Counted from the first letter of the stretch, positions 1 through 7,264 are shown. The stretch: DNA of 12,030 bases from Hungatella sp. UBA3048 (GCA_002367105.1 DFCS01000035.1:1-12030); one strand, 5' to 3'. The notes: generated from the sequence alone by a model not told the origin. Program-made: numbers and translations.

Positions 1-18
1 CGAGTCCCGTCTCGCGCT
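1..18 (+). tRNA. 3' end of a tRNA gene, cut by the window edge
   Basis: The first bases read as the end of a tRNA: five bases of a T-loop (CGAGT), a T-stem 3' strand CCCGT, an acceptor 3' strand CTCGCGC and a T at the discriminator position. No CCA is encoded. The missing 5' acceptor strand should therefore be close to GCGCGAG. A U at position 73 is typical of bacterial tRNA-Gly and tRNA-Cys, so Gly is a guess, but the anticodon lies outside the window and the identity cannot be read. A terminator-like hairpin follows about 20 bases later. Confidence 0.6.
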
Positions 19-38
19 TTTAAGAAAAGTTAAAGTTT

Positions 39-73
39 ATGAGGGTTTCCGAGTTTCGGGAATCCTCATTTAG
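39..73 (+). terminator. Hairpin terminator after the left-edge tRNA
   Basis: ATGAGG pairs with CCTCAT, and inside that TTTCCG pairs with CGGGAA (one T-G wobble), leaving a short AGTTT loop and one G-T pair between the two stem blocks. The stem is followed by TTTAGTTT. It most likely ends the transcript of the tRNA just upstream. The T tract is imperfect, so strength is uncertain. Confidence 0.55.
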
Positions 74-236
74 TTTACATAATATTACTTCCTTAAAGTT
101 TTTGAATTTTTATGATATGTCATGATATAGTCCTTTCGATATTAACATAATTATCAATCAATTCTTTCTGCATTTCTGTAACAATATGATAAAATAGATC
201 AATATTCAAAATACATAAAAATAATAAAATAATACA

Positions 237-265
237 AATTAATATGTAAAAAATACATATTAATT
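237..265. repeat. Perfect AT-rich inverted repeat, 12-base arms
   Basis: AATTAATATGTA (237-248) and its exact reverse complement TACATATTAATT (254-265) flank a loop of five A residues. TTCTT follows. It could be a protein-binding site or a weak RNA hairpin. With arms of only A/T apart from one G-C pair it would be a poor intrinsic terminator. Confidence 0.6.
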
Positions 266-402
266 TTCTTATGACAAATCAAATTGGAAAAACATGTAAA
301 AATCATTCATAAATCCCTATATATTCATAATTAATTACATTCAAAATCCCCTAAAACACTGATAAAATCAAGTAGGCAATAATAGAGAGGAGGCTCAAAA
401 AA

Positions 403-423
403 ATGCAGGAAAAAGTTTATTGA
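403..423 (+). CDS. Possible six-codon leader peptide (MQEKVY)
   Basis: A textbook AGGAGG at 388-393 stands nine bases before an ATG whose frame stops after six codons (ATG CAG GAA AAA GTT TAT TGA). It lies about 140 bases upstream of the GH59 start. A strong site serving so short a frame could be a leader peptide, a translation trap, or the remains of a decayed gene start. No stem-loops typical of attenuation were identified next to it, so this is a low-confidence call. Confidence 0.25.
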   Translation: MQEKVY

Positions 424-546
424 CTATATTCAATAAGCAAAATTCTGGTGATGATCACATATTCCTGCAGTCAAACAGGCAATAAACTCATTTTTATTAT
501 ATCTAAAAGGAAGAAATGAGAGTAATCCCGTTAACGAAAATATTTT

Positions 547-565
547 GGGGGAGGAAAGGAAATTG
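547..565 (+). promoter_or_regulatory. Ribosome-binding site that selects the TTG start
   Basis: GGGGGAGG at 547-554 is followed by eight bases (AAAGGAAA included) and then TTG at 563. This spacing is ideal. An in-frame TTG at 545 would place the ribosome-binding site inside the coding frame and has no good site of its own, so 563 is the better start. Confidence 0.75.
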
Positions 566-3500
566 GAAATTAAAAAATTTGCCCGGAAATCAGTCTGCCT
601 GCTGCTTAGTGCAGGAATGGTAGTTACCGGTTTGCCGGGAAAAGGGGTGTTGGAGACCTTTGCAGTTCAATATGAGATAAAGGCTGATGGGATGCTCGAC
701 AAGGCATCTTCCCTGGAGCAGCTGCCTACGATCGTGAACTGTGTAGCAGAGGGGTCAGGCATTCAGACTCCAAAGGAGATTACCTGGGAAATCAACGGCG
801 GCGGATCCTTTCAAAATGCAGGAAGCCTTGTAAATGTGACCGGAACCATAAAGGAGAACGGTCAAAAGGAGAATTTTACAGTCCTGGCAGTACCGGATGA
901 CGTTGTATATCTGGTGGATGCCAACGTACTTACAGCAGAAGCATCTGCTGATTATAAACGCTTTAAAGAAAAGGGTAATGCTTCAGCACTTAAGAATACA
1001 GTACCGGATCAGGCATATACGGAAGGTTCCTGGGGGTATACCGGAGTGCTGAATGCGGATTTATCTGCAAAAGGAGCAGTTCCAACCTATAAAGATACTA
1101 AAAACTATACTGGATATTACGGAAAAAATGGAAATCCGATCACCTATAAGCTTCCGCTGGAAGCCGGAACCTACATCGTGTCAGGAGAGTTTGCCGAATG
1201 GTGGGGAATGAAGAGAGCCATAGATTTAAAGGTTACTTACAAGACCCAGGATGGACTGATTAAAACCGATACTCTGGATACAAGTGTTCTGGGAAATGGA
1301 ATTAACACAGATACAGCTGAAGGAAACTTTACCATTGATAGCGACCAGGAGATTACCTTATCATTCGAGAAACAGTCTAAGGGCGGTGAGGAGGCAGTAC
1401 TTTCCGGTTTTACGGTATTAAAGGCAAAAGAAGAGCTTCCGGAGGGGAATGAGATTGCAGTTACTCTTGATGGCAGCCAGATCGATAAAGCCAATACGTT
1501 CGGCGGTTTCGGTTCCGTTACCTGTAACAATACTTCCAGGCTTTTAATGGATTATAAGGCGCTTCATGAAGATAAATACTGGCAAATGATGCATCTTTTA
1601 TTCGATAAGGACAATGGTGCCGGCCTAAATCATGTAAAGATTGAGATGGGTGCTGATGTGAATTCCTCATCAGGTACTGAACCGGCTACTATGAGGTCTC
1701 CGGATGAAACACCTAATGTAAAACGGGGGGCTGGTTTCGTTTTTGCAGCAGATGCAAAATCCATAAATCCGGATATTTCTGTTGAAATTCTTCGTTGGGG
1801 AGAACCCCGGTGGACTCAGGAAGGAATCGGATTTGAGGACTATGAAAATCCTAAATTTGAGGCCAGATACCAGTGGTACCGCAAAACCATTGATGCAGTA
1901 TTCGATACCTATGGCTACAAGATCACAGAAGTAAGTCCGGGACAGAATGAAAGAAGAAAGGATTATCCCGACGACTTTGCATGGATCAAATATTGCGCCA
2001 AACGTTTTAAAGAAGATGGAAGAAATGGAATTGGCGCCTTTGATTACGGCGAAATCAAGATTGTTGCGGCAGATTTGTATCGCGGCATGAATACAACGGT
2101 GGATTACCTGATGAAGGATGCGGAATTACGGGATTTGGTAGATGTAATTTCCGATCACTATCAGATATGGATGGGAAGTCCTGATTTGACAAAACTTAAT
2201 CAGGAATATGGAAAAGAAATCCTGTATGGAGAATCTACGGCTCCTATGATCAATGCCTATTACAGAGCGAATGTAGATCCCGAAAGAGGGGGAGTCGGCG
2301 GCTCTGCAAGTATTGCAGCAATGGCTGAACGATTTATTGCGGCCTATGCTTACAAGAATGCAGACGGATATACCAGCCATATGACAGAACTGTTATTTCA
2401 GCCGGCCATCGGTGCCTTTTATGAAGGAAGTGCCTATAGTCCCAAACAGCTGATCGGCGCATTTGATCCATGGTCCGGTTATTACGAAGCAGATGGAGGC
2501 ATCCAGATGGTTCAGCATTTTATGCAGTTTGCAGACAGTGACTGGAACTATCTTCCTGATGCCTGCTATAGCGATGGAACAACCGGAGACGGAGATATTA
2601 CGGTTGATACTTCAACAGACACACGTCTGGCGGTAAAAGATCCTGAATCTGATGATTATTCTGTTGTATTTGCAAACAATACGGCAAAAGAAAGAAAATA
2701 CCGCCTGACCCTTAAGAATCTTAAGACAGCGGCAAATCCATATAATGTCTGGGAGACCAGAGGGCCAGAAGCTTCACAAGCTTTTGATGCCAATTGGTTT
2801 CAGAACATAGTAAAAGAAGGAACTCCGGTTGATAACGGAGACGGAACTTCCACCATAGAGTTAACGGTAAAGCCATATTCTGTACTTACCTTAACAAGCC
2901 TTTTGGACAGAGGAACTGCTTATACAATCGGTCAGTCTGACTCCGGGGTGGAACGGTCCGTTCTGGATCTTCCTTACAGAGACAATTTTGAATACAAAGG
3001 TTTTGGAGATTCTTTTTTGGAAGAACGTGGAGGAACTCCATTATTTACTACAGATCTGGAAGGAGCTTTTGAGGTAACGAAGTCAGAAGATACCGGCAAT
3101 GTTCTGACACAGATCATTAATGGGGATAACCGCCCCTATAACTGGAACCCATGGGGAAGCGGCAGTGACGAAAGCAGTCAGACCACAGGAACACCATGGA
3201 CAGTCATGGGAGATCATCGCTGGGCCAATTATACGGCAGGAATTGATGTAAAGCTGGATACCAAAGGAAACGGTTACGGGGATAATTTTGCCGTTCTGGG
3301 TGCCCGTGAGCTGGTTCATTCAAAAGGTGCTGCTTACCAGGCAAGAATCTTTGACAGCGGAAAATGGGAGCTGTTAAAGTATAATTCAGTAAAAAAATCA
3401 GGAAAAATCGAAAATTTTGATGCCTCTGTATGGCATAAGCTGCAGTTAAAGGCTGATGAAAATGTAATTACCATGTATGTAGATGGAGAAGAAACCGGAA

Positions 3501-6500
3501 ACTTTACAGATACGTCCAGTCCGGTTATGACAGGCCGGGTTGCTTTAAAGAGCGGATTCTGGAATACAAGCTTTGATAATCTGGAGGTAATGCCGATAAA
3601 GGATAAAACTCCATATGCATCTTCAAAGATTGACGATACTTCTTCTCTCATTAGTTGGAATGGCAATGTTACACATAACATCGGACAGGGATTTGCCTTC
3701 TATAACAGGAGCTATACCTCCATGCAGGCAGGAAGCAGCCTTGAATTCCAGATCCCGAAAGGAGTGGGTTTTGATTTATTTGGTAAATCCGGATCGGCTG
3801 GCATTGAGGTAGCCATAGACAATCATGCGCCGGTCAGTGCAGTGGCCTCCGACTCTGGAGACAGGGAAACCTTTTACTGGAGAGAAGACCTTGAAAACAA
3901 GCCCCATACTGTAAAAGTAAAAGTAACCAATGGGACCTTAAATCTTGATGGAATCAATCTTCTTACAGAACCGTTTGAAGAGGACATCCCGGTTCGCATA
4001 GAAGAACTGGCAGATTTAATTCATTTTGTAGCTGATTACTCCTTTGATCCTGATAAATATCCGGAGACGTTGATCCAACAGCTAAAAGATTCCCTTCAGG
4101 CGGCACAGAAGACTTTAGACCTGCAGGAGAACCAGCAGAAGGTTGATTTAAGCAGAATTTCTCTCAGGAATGCATTCATTGGAGTAGTGCCCGGGGATAC
4201 TCTGGTTTCAGTAAAAGACCTGCCTGAATCGGTTGCGGTAATTCAGAACAGTACACCGGAGTTACCGGATACAGTAACTGTAGTAAATGCAGCAGGAGAA
4301 GAAGTCCGGAAGGAAGTGGTCTGGGATATCAAAGAGAGTGAATTTGAAACTCTGTGGAATACAGTTACCGTTATAGGAAAAATAAAAGATACGGTATTAA
4401 AGACCAGCGTTAAGGCAGTGGTAATTCCATACGGCCTTGAATGGTTTATTGACAGCGGTACGGAAAATATTACAGGAAATGATGGTGAGGCCGGACATTC
4501 TGCCACCTATGACCTGGTGGCAAAATCCGTATCACTGAAGAATGAACGTTCAGATAAAATTTATGAAGAAGGTTCCTGGGGATATGTACCGGACGACGAT
4601 ATTGTCATCAAAGGTGCAGACAGCATTACTTATCAGACAGGAGTTTATGAATCTGGTTTATTTGTGGATAATTTTAAAGATAAGGATATCGTCTATAATG
4701 TTAACTTAGATGCAGGAGATTACCGTTTTATGGTAGGATCTCAGGCATATTGGAGTGAGACCCATTCCAGTGCTATAACAGTTGGCTACAAGACGGAAAC
4801 AGGAGATTGGAAGACCGTAGATCTTGGAACCTCCACTGTAAGTGCTTCATCAAATAATGTTTCCTATACCAAATCCGTGAATATTCCAACAAGCGGACTT
4901 GTAGAGGTACGGATTAAAAAGGCCAATACAAAAATACATCTTTTAAGCTGGCTGGCAATTGCAGCTGATTCTTCTGTTAAGATGCCGTCTGCCATTGTTA
5001 CAGAAAAGGATACGGCTCCAGAACTTCCTGAAACAGTAATGGTTAATGGTGAGGAGAAGAATGTTACCTGGAAGAATGCAGGCAAAGATGCGTTTGGCAA
5101 GTTATGGAGTACAGTTAAGGTAAAAGGTGTGGTGGATGAGTTAAAGATCCCCGTTTCAGTAAGCGTTGAGGTGGTTCCTAAGAACCTGGTTTATTTTGTA
5201 GATTCAGGTGTTCAAAGCAAAGAAGAATCTTCCTATTATGCGCTGCTTTCAGAAACTGTGAAAGGACTTCTGAATGAAGTGCCGGATAAGCAATACGAAG
5301 AAGGCTCCTGGGGATATGAGGATCCGGAAGCTCTCGGCGGTCCCATGGGAGCGGGAAGTGACAGCAGGAGTAAGACTGGCTGGTGGGCAAAAGCTGGAAA
5401 AGATGTGGTATATCGTCTTCCATTAAAAGCTGGAAGTTACCAGTTCACCAGTGGTTTTTATGAATGGTGGAATGTCAGCCGGCCTATGGAAGCATATGTG
5501 GTATACCAGGACGGCGAAGGAAAGGAAATGGCCCAGACTCTTGGGAATATAACAATTTCAACTTCACAAGAGTATATTTTAAATGGAAAACCGGTGATTG
5601 AGCTTCCAGAAGATCAGACTGTGGAATTCCATGTGAGAAAGACAGGAAGCAGTGATCCCGTCATCAGCTGGGTAGCTGTCAATGAAGTGAAAGAGGAACT
5701 TCCCGAGGAAGTGTCTTACCATACGACCGGAATCAAAGTTACCCAGAAGCCGGATAAAATGGAATATGAACCTGGACAACAGCTTGATACTGCCGGTATG
5801 GAAGTGCGCCGGAATGAAAAGGCCACTCCAAGCAATGCAGTAAGAGAAATCGTTATGGATGAAGATGACTATGAAGTGGAATACGATTTTTCAAATCCTG
5901 GAAAAGCTGACGTTGTGGTTTCCTACAGTGAATGGGACGAGAATGGGGAAGAAAAAGTATTTACTGATTCTTTCCGGGTAACTGTAAAGAAGGAGGTTGT
6001 GGAAGACGAGTATTACACCACCAGAATTGAAGTTACCAAAAAGCCAAGAAAAACCTTATATAAGGTAGGAGAAACTCTGGATACGGAAGGACTTGAAGTC
6101 ACAGAGTATGAGAAAGCCAGCCCTTCCAATGCAACCAGAAAAACTCATCTGACGGAAGATGTATATGATCTGGAATATGATTTCTCAACGGCCGGGAATA
6201 AAAATGTTAAGGTAGTTTATTACGGTATTGATAAACGGGGAGAGGAAAGACGTTTTACCGATTTCTTTGCTGTTTGTGTAATGAATGTATTTAATCCTGA
6301 TAGTTCTAAGGATTCTGACAGGAGTGATCATGATGCTTATCGGGGTTATAAATCAAGAGAGGAATCCTATCGTTGTGAAGGAACCTGGATCGAAGATGAG
6401 AAAGGATGGAAGCTTATAGCAAAGGATGGAACTTCACCAGTGAACCGATGGGCTATAGTGAACTGGAATGGCCAAGACAGCTGGTACTTCTTTGATAATA

Positions 6501-6724
6501 AGGGTTATATCCTTACAAGCTGGTTTGAGTACGAAGGCTCAATTTACTATCTGAATCCAAAATCAGGCAGCAACAAAGGACGGATGATGACAGGCTGGCA
6601 GGAAATCAGCGGGAAATGGTATTATTTCAATGAAAAGTCAGATGGAAAGAAAGGATCTATGTTTAAGAATACTGTGACTCCAGACGGCTACAAGGTAGGT
6701 TCAGACGGAGCCTGGATCCGGTAA
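563..6724 (+). CDS. Secreted multi-modular GH59 glycoside hydrolase (galactocerebrosidase-type), wall-associated
   Basis: 2053 residues from the TTG at 563. Residues 1-34 look like a signal peptide (K4, K5, R8, K9, then a hydrophobic stretch, possible cut after TFA34). Order after that: Ig-like (group 4 type) 45-113; beta-rich module A 114-295; GH59 catalytic barrel from about 296, with GGFG near 314, acid/base candidate E463 in GQNE, and nucleophile candidate E557 in LYGES; beta-sandwich about 679-784; lectin-like domain 804-1015 as in GALC; galactose-binding-like domain 1016-1139; helical FIVAR-like 1140-1208; Ig-like 1218-1290; module B 1292-1472; Ig-like 1473-1540; module C 1541-1712; two group-3 Ig-like domains 1719-1811 and 1817-1910; about four Trp/Tyr-rich cell-wall-binding repeats 1940-2053. 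GH59 enzymes remove beta-linked galactose. The natural substrate here (glycolipid, mucin or plant galactan) is not evident. It should act outside the cell, held to the wall by its tail. No LPXTG motif is present. The gene stands alone with its own terminator. Confidence 0.85.
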   Translation: MEIKKFARKSVCLLLSAGMVVTGLPGKGVLETFAVQYEIKADGMLDKASSLEQLPTIVNCVAEGSGIQTPKEITWEINGGGSFQNAGSLVNVTGTIKENGQKENFTVLAVPDDVVYLVDANVLTAEASADYKRFKEKGNASALKNTVPDQAYTEGSWGYTGVLNADLSAKGAVPTYKDTKNYTGYYGKNGNPITYKLPLEAGTYIVSGEFAEWWGMKRAIDLKVTYKTQDGLIKTDTLDTSVLGNGINTDTAEGNFTIDSDQEITLSFEKQSKGGEEAVLSGFTVLKAKEELPEGNEIAVTLDGSQIDKANTFGGFGSVTCNNTSRLLMDYKALHEDKYWQMMHLLFDKDNGAGLNHVKIEMGADVNSSSGTEPATMRSPDETPNVKRGAGFVFAADAKSINPDISVEILRWGEPRWTQEGIGFEDYENPKFEARYQWYRKTIDAVFDTYGYKITEVSPGQNERRKDYPDDFAWIKYCAKRFKEDGRNGIGAFDYGEIKIVAADLYRGMNTTVDYLMKDAELRDLVDVISDHYQIWMGSPDLTKLNQEYGKEILYGESTAPMINAYYRANVDPERGGVGGSASIAAMAERFIAAYAYKNADGYTSHMTELLFQPAIGAFYEGSAYSPKQLIGAFDPWSGYYEADGGIQMVQHFMQFADSDWNYLPDACYSDGTTGDGDITVDTSTDTRLAVKDPESDDYSVVFANNTAKERKYRLTLKNLKTAANPYNVWETRGPEASQAFDANWFQNIVKEGTPVDNGDGTSTIELTVKPYSVLTLTSLLDRGTAYTIGQSDSGVERSVLDLPYRDNFEYKGFGDSFLEERGGTPLFTTDLEGAFEVTKSEDTGNVLTQIINGDNRPYNWNPWGSGSDESSQTTGTPWTVMGDHRWANYTAGIDVKLDTKGNGYGDNFAVLGARELVHSKGAAYQARIFDSGKWELLKYNSVKKSGKIENFDASVWHKLQLKADENVITMYVDGEETGNFTDTSSPVMTGRVALKSGFWNTSFDNLEVMPIKDKTPYASSKIDDTSSLISWNGNVTHNIGQGFAFYNRSYTSMQAGSSLEFQIPKGVGFDLFGKSGSAGIEVAIDNHAPVSAVASDSGDRETFYWREDLENKPHTVKVKVTNGTLNLDGINLLTEPFEEDIPVRIEELADLIHFVADYSFDPDKYPETLIQQLKDSLQAAQKTLDLQENQQKVDLSRISLRNAFIGVVPGDTLVSVKDLPESVAVIQNSTPELPDTVTVVNAAGEEVRKEVVWDIKESEFETLWNTVTVIGKIKDTVLKTSVKAVVIPYGLEWFIDSGTENITGNDGEAGHSATYDLVAKSVSLKNERSDKIYEEGSWGYVPDDDIVIKGADSITYQTGVYESGLFVDNFKDKDIVYNVNLDAGDYRFMVGSQAYWSETHSSAITVGYKTETGDWKTVDLGTSTVSASSNNVSYTKSVNIPTSGLVEVRIKKANTKIHLLSWLAIAADSSVKMPSAIVTEKDTAPELPETVMVNGEEKNVTWKNAGKDAFGKLWSTVKVKGVVDELKIPVSVSVEVVPKNLVYFVDSGVQSKEESSYYALLSETVKGLLNEVPDKQYEEGSWGYEDPEALGGPMGAGSDSRSKTGWWAKAGKDVVYRLPLKAGSYQFTSGFYEWWNVSRPMEAYVVYQDGEGKEMAQTLGNITISTSQEYILNGKPVIELPEDQTVEFHVRKTGSSDPVISWVAVNEVKEELPEEVSYHTTGIKVTQKPDKMEYEPGQQLDTAGMEVRRNEKATPSNAVREIVMDEDDYEVEYDFSNPGKADVVVSYSEWDENGEEKVFTDSFRVTVKKEVVEDEYYTTRIEVTKKPRKTLYKVGETLDTEGLEVTEYEKASPSNATRKTHLTEDVYDLEYDFSTAGNKNVKVVYYGIDKRGEERRFTDFFAVCVMNVFNPDSSKDSDRSDHDAYRGYKSREESYRCEGTWIEDEKGWKLIAKDGTSPVNRWAIVNWNGQDSWYFFDNKGYILTSWFEYEGSIYYLNPKSGSNKGRMMTGWQEISGKWYYFNEKSDGKKGSMFKNTVTPDGYKVGSDGAWIR

Positions 6725-6748
6725 CTAAAGTATCTGATAGTTTGTTTA

Positions 6749-6790
6749 GGGGAGATGTCGCACTAAGAAATTAGTGCGCAGCTCCCTTTT
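6749..6790 (+). terminator. Terminator of the GH59 gene
   Basis: GGGAG (6750-6754) pairs with CTCCC (6782-6786). Inside, CGCACTAA (6759-6766) pairs perfectly with TTAGTGCG (6771-6778) around a GAAA tetraloop, with a small internal loop between the two blocks. A TTTT tail follows at 6787-6790. It lies 25 bases after the stop codon, where a terminator is expected. Confidence 0.85.
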
Positions 6791-6925
6791 CACGTAAAAA
6801 ACACAATTGCCAGACTTCGCAACGGTCAATTAAAACCTGCGTGTAATCTTCAGCATGGAGTCGGTTCAGAATACATTACCTGGCTTTCTATCGGACCACA
6901 GCCAACGGAAACAACAACTTTGTAG
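6791..6925 (+). pseudogene. Transposase fragment, probably IS1182-like
   Basis: One frame of 44 codons reads HVKNTIARLRNGQLKPACN and continues with SEYITWLSIGPQPTETTTL before a TAG. IS1182-type DDE transposases carry a block close to 'RNGQLKPGYNVQ', then a sentence like 'EYI....P.PTDT.TLIPFL'. The order and spacing match, and the frame stops exactly where 'IPFL' should continue. There is no start codon or ribosome-binding site, the catalytic domain is otherwise absent, and the frame opens right after the GH59 terminator. I read it as the short relic of a decayed insertion sequence. The family assignment is from memory of the motif, not a search. Confidence 0.6.
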
Positions 6926-6976
6926 ACAGCTGAAAATACGAAGTAGTTACAAAGAATTTAAAATAAATTCTTGTAC

Positions 6977-7004
6977 TTGTAATATTTTAAAGAGTATGTA
7001 TAAT
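6977..7004 (+). promoter_or_regulatory. Promoter of the plus-strand antitoxin RNA
   Basis: TTGTAA (6977-6982) and a perfect TATAAT (6999-7004) are separated by 16 bases. A transcript should start near 7011. No plausible protein gene follows, only a short structured stretch ending in a terminator, so the promoter most likely drives a small RNA. Confidence 0.65.
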
Positions 7005-7016
7005 ATAATAAAGAAA

Positions 7017-7040
7017 GGCAATCGCCACAGGGTGGTTGGC
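7017..7040 (+). repeat. Bipartite motif, copy 1 (antitoxin RNA 5' end)
   Basis: GGCAATCG, a CCAC spacer, then AGGGTGGTTGGC. The same two blocks recur on the opposite strand at 7217-7241, with 19 of 20 block positions identical and a five-base spacer. CCAC and GTGG within this copy can form a small hairpin, which the other copy cannot. Confidence 0.75.
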
Positions 7041-7051
7041 TAATTAGAAAA

Positions 7052-7096
7052 GCAAAGACTTTCCCGACCGGCCAAAGTACAGGGAAGGTCTTTTGC
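7052..7096. terminator. Two-way terminator shared by toxin and antitoxin
   Basis: AAAGACTTTCCC (7054-7065) pairs with GGGAAGGTCTTT (7082-7093) over 12 base pairs with one G-T wobble. GC at 7052-7053 can add to the stem opposite GC at 7095-7096 across one bulged T. The 16-base loop contains CCGGCC. The plus strand ends in TCTTTTGCATTT and the minus strand in TCTTTGCTTTTCT, so it can stop transcripts from both sides. The loop and stem are also the region where the two RNAs are fully complementary. Confidence 0.8.
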
Positions 7097-7098
7097 AT

Positions 7099-7185
7099 TT
7101 AGCGACATGTCATGACGACGAATGTCAGCAGTGCTAGAAGGAACATACCAAAAGACATTAAGTCCTTAAAGTCAAAATTCTTCAT
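7099..7185 (-). CDS. Small holin-like membrane toxin of a type I system, 28 residues
   Basis: On the minus strand an ATG at 7185 opens a 28-codon frame ending at TAA (7099-7101). The peptide starts MKNFDFKDLMSFGMF and continues through a single hydrophobic segment (LMSFGMFLLALLTFVVM) to a short TCR tail. This matches the layout of the putative holin-like toxins related to TxpA and BsrG: charged start, 'LM.SFG' turn, one membrane helix and a short polar end. GGAGG at 7194-7198 lies eight bases before the ATG. An in-frame ATG at 7200 overlaps that site and is rejected. Such peptides insert in the cytoplasmic membrane when their RNA escapes the antitoxin. The gene is short enough to be missed by automatic annotation. 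Function is inferred from sequence pattern and context. Confidence 0.75.
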   Translation of the reverse strand: MKNFDFKDLMSFGMFLLALLTFVVMTCR

Positions 7186-7193
7186 GAGCAACA

Positions 7194-7217
7194 CCTCCAT
7201 TCTATGTAGAATCGAGG
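7194..7217 (-). promoter_or_regulatory. Hairpin that sequesters the toxin ribosome-binding site
   Basis: In the toxin mRNA, CCTC pairs with GAGG of the ribosome-binding site. After one G-G mismatch ATTCT pairs with AGAAT around a four-base loop (TACA or similar register). Four of the five GGAGG bases are then paired or stacked in the stem. Type I toxin mRNAs commonly hide their ribosome-binding site this way until the RNA is processed or refolded. Confidence 0.6.
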
Positions 7218-7241
7218 CCTACCACCCTATACACGATTGCC
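7217..7241 (-). repeat. Bipartite motif, copy 2 (toxin mRNA leader)
   Basis: On the minus strand: GGCAATCG, spacer TGTAT, then AGGGTGGTAGGC. It is the inverted partner of 7017-7040. It lies in the toxin leader about 17 bases after the inferred transcript start and just upstream of the hairpin that covers the ribosome-binding site. Confidence 0.75.
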
Positions 7242-7264
7242 AGCAGTTTGTACCTGCCAGTATA

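Larger units (their letters stand above)
81..545. other. AT-rich intergenic region before the GH59 gene
   Basis: This 465-base stretch is very AT-rich and has no convincing long coding frame on either strand. It contains a direct repeat ATGATAT-GTC-ATGATAT at 112-128, a weak promoter-like pair (TTGAAT at 102-107 and TATAGT at 126-131, 18-base spacer), a perfect 12-base inverted repeat at 237-265, and a strong ribosome-binding site serving only a six-codon frame at 403. No clear consensus promoter for the downstream gene could be picked out. The length suggests a long untranslated leader or a complex control region. Confidence 0.5.
7011..7096 (+). ncRNA. Small RNA, likely antitoxin of a type I toxin-antitoxin pair
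   Basis: The stretch from the inferred start near 7011 to the hairpin ending at 7096 would give an RNA of about 85 bases with no coding frame of its own. Its 3' half is the exact complement of the 3' untranslated end of the toxin mRNA on the other strand, since both run into the same terminator hairpin. In TxpA/RatA and Fst-type loci the antitoxin RNA is likewise transcribed towards the toxin gene and overlaps its 3' end. The 5' part carries a bipartite motif (GGCAATCG, four bases, then AGGGTGGTTGGC) that recurs in the toxin leader. Ends are predicted from promoter and terminator only. Confidence 0.6.

Noticed and set aside
545..562. Upstream in-frame TTG as start of the GH59 gene
   Set aside because: The ribosome-binding site GGGGGAGG at 547-554 would lie inside the frame; the TTG at 563 has ideal spacing.
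516..620. Overlapping frame from ATG 516 with AAAAGGAAG upstream
   Set aside because: It is out of frame with the GH59 gene, ends after about 35 codons, overlaps the signal-peptide coding region and has no recognisable composition; probably chance.
4436..5690. CRISPR-like or tandem DNA repeats within the GH59 gene
   Set aside because: The repetition is at protein level between diverged modules; no regularly spaced identical DNA repeats exist here or elsewhere in the window.
6855..7043. Plus-strand frame of 62 codons
   Set aside because: It lies in another frame over the transposase relic and runs through the antitoxin promoter; no ribosome-binding site and no coherent protein.
7017..7241. 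Fst/par-type direct repeats linking toxin and antitoxin RNAs
   Set aside because: The shared motif is inverted in the DNA, so the RNAs are identical rather than complementary there; only the terminator region is antisense.
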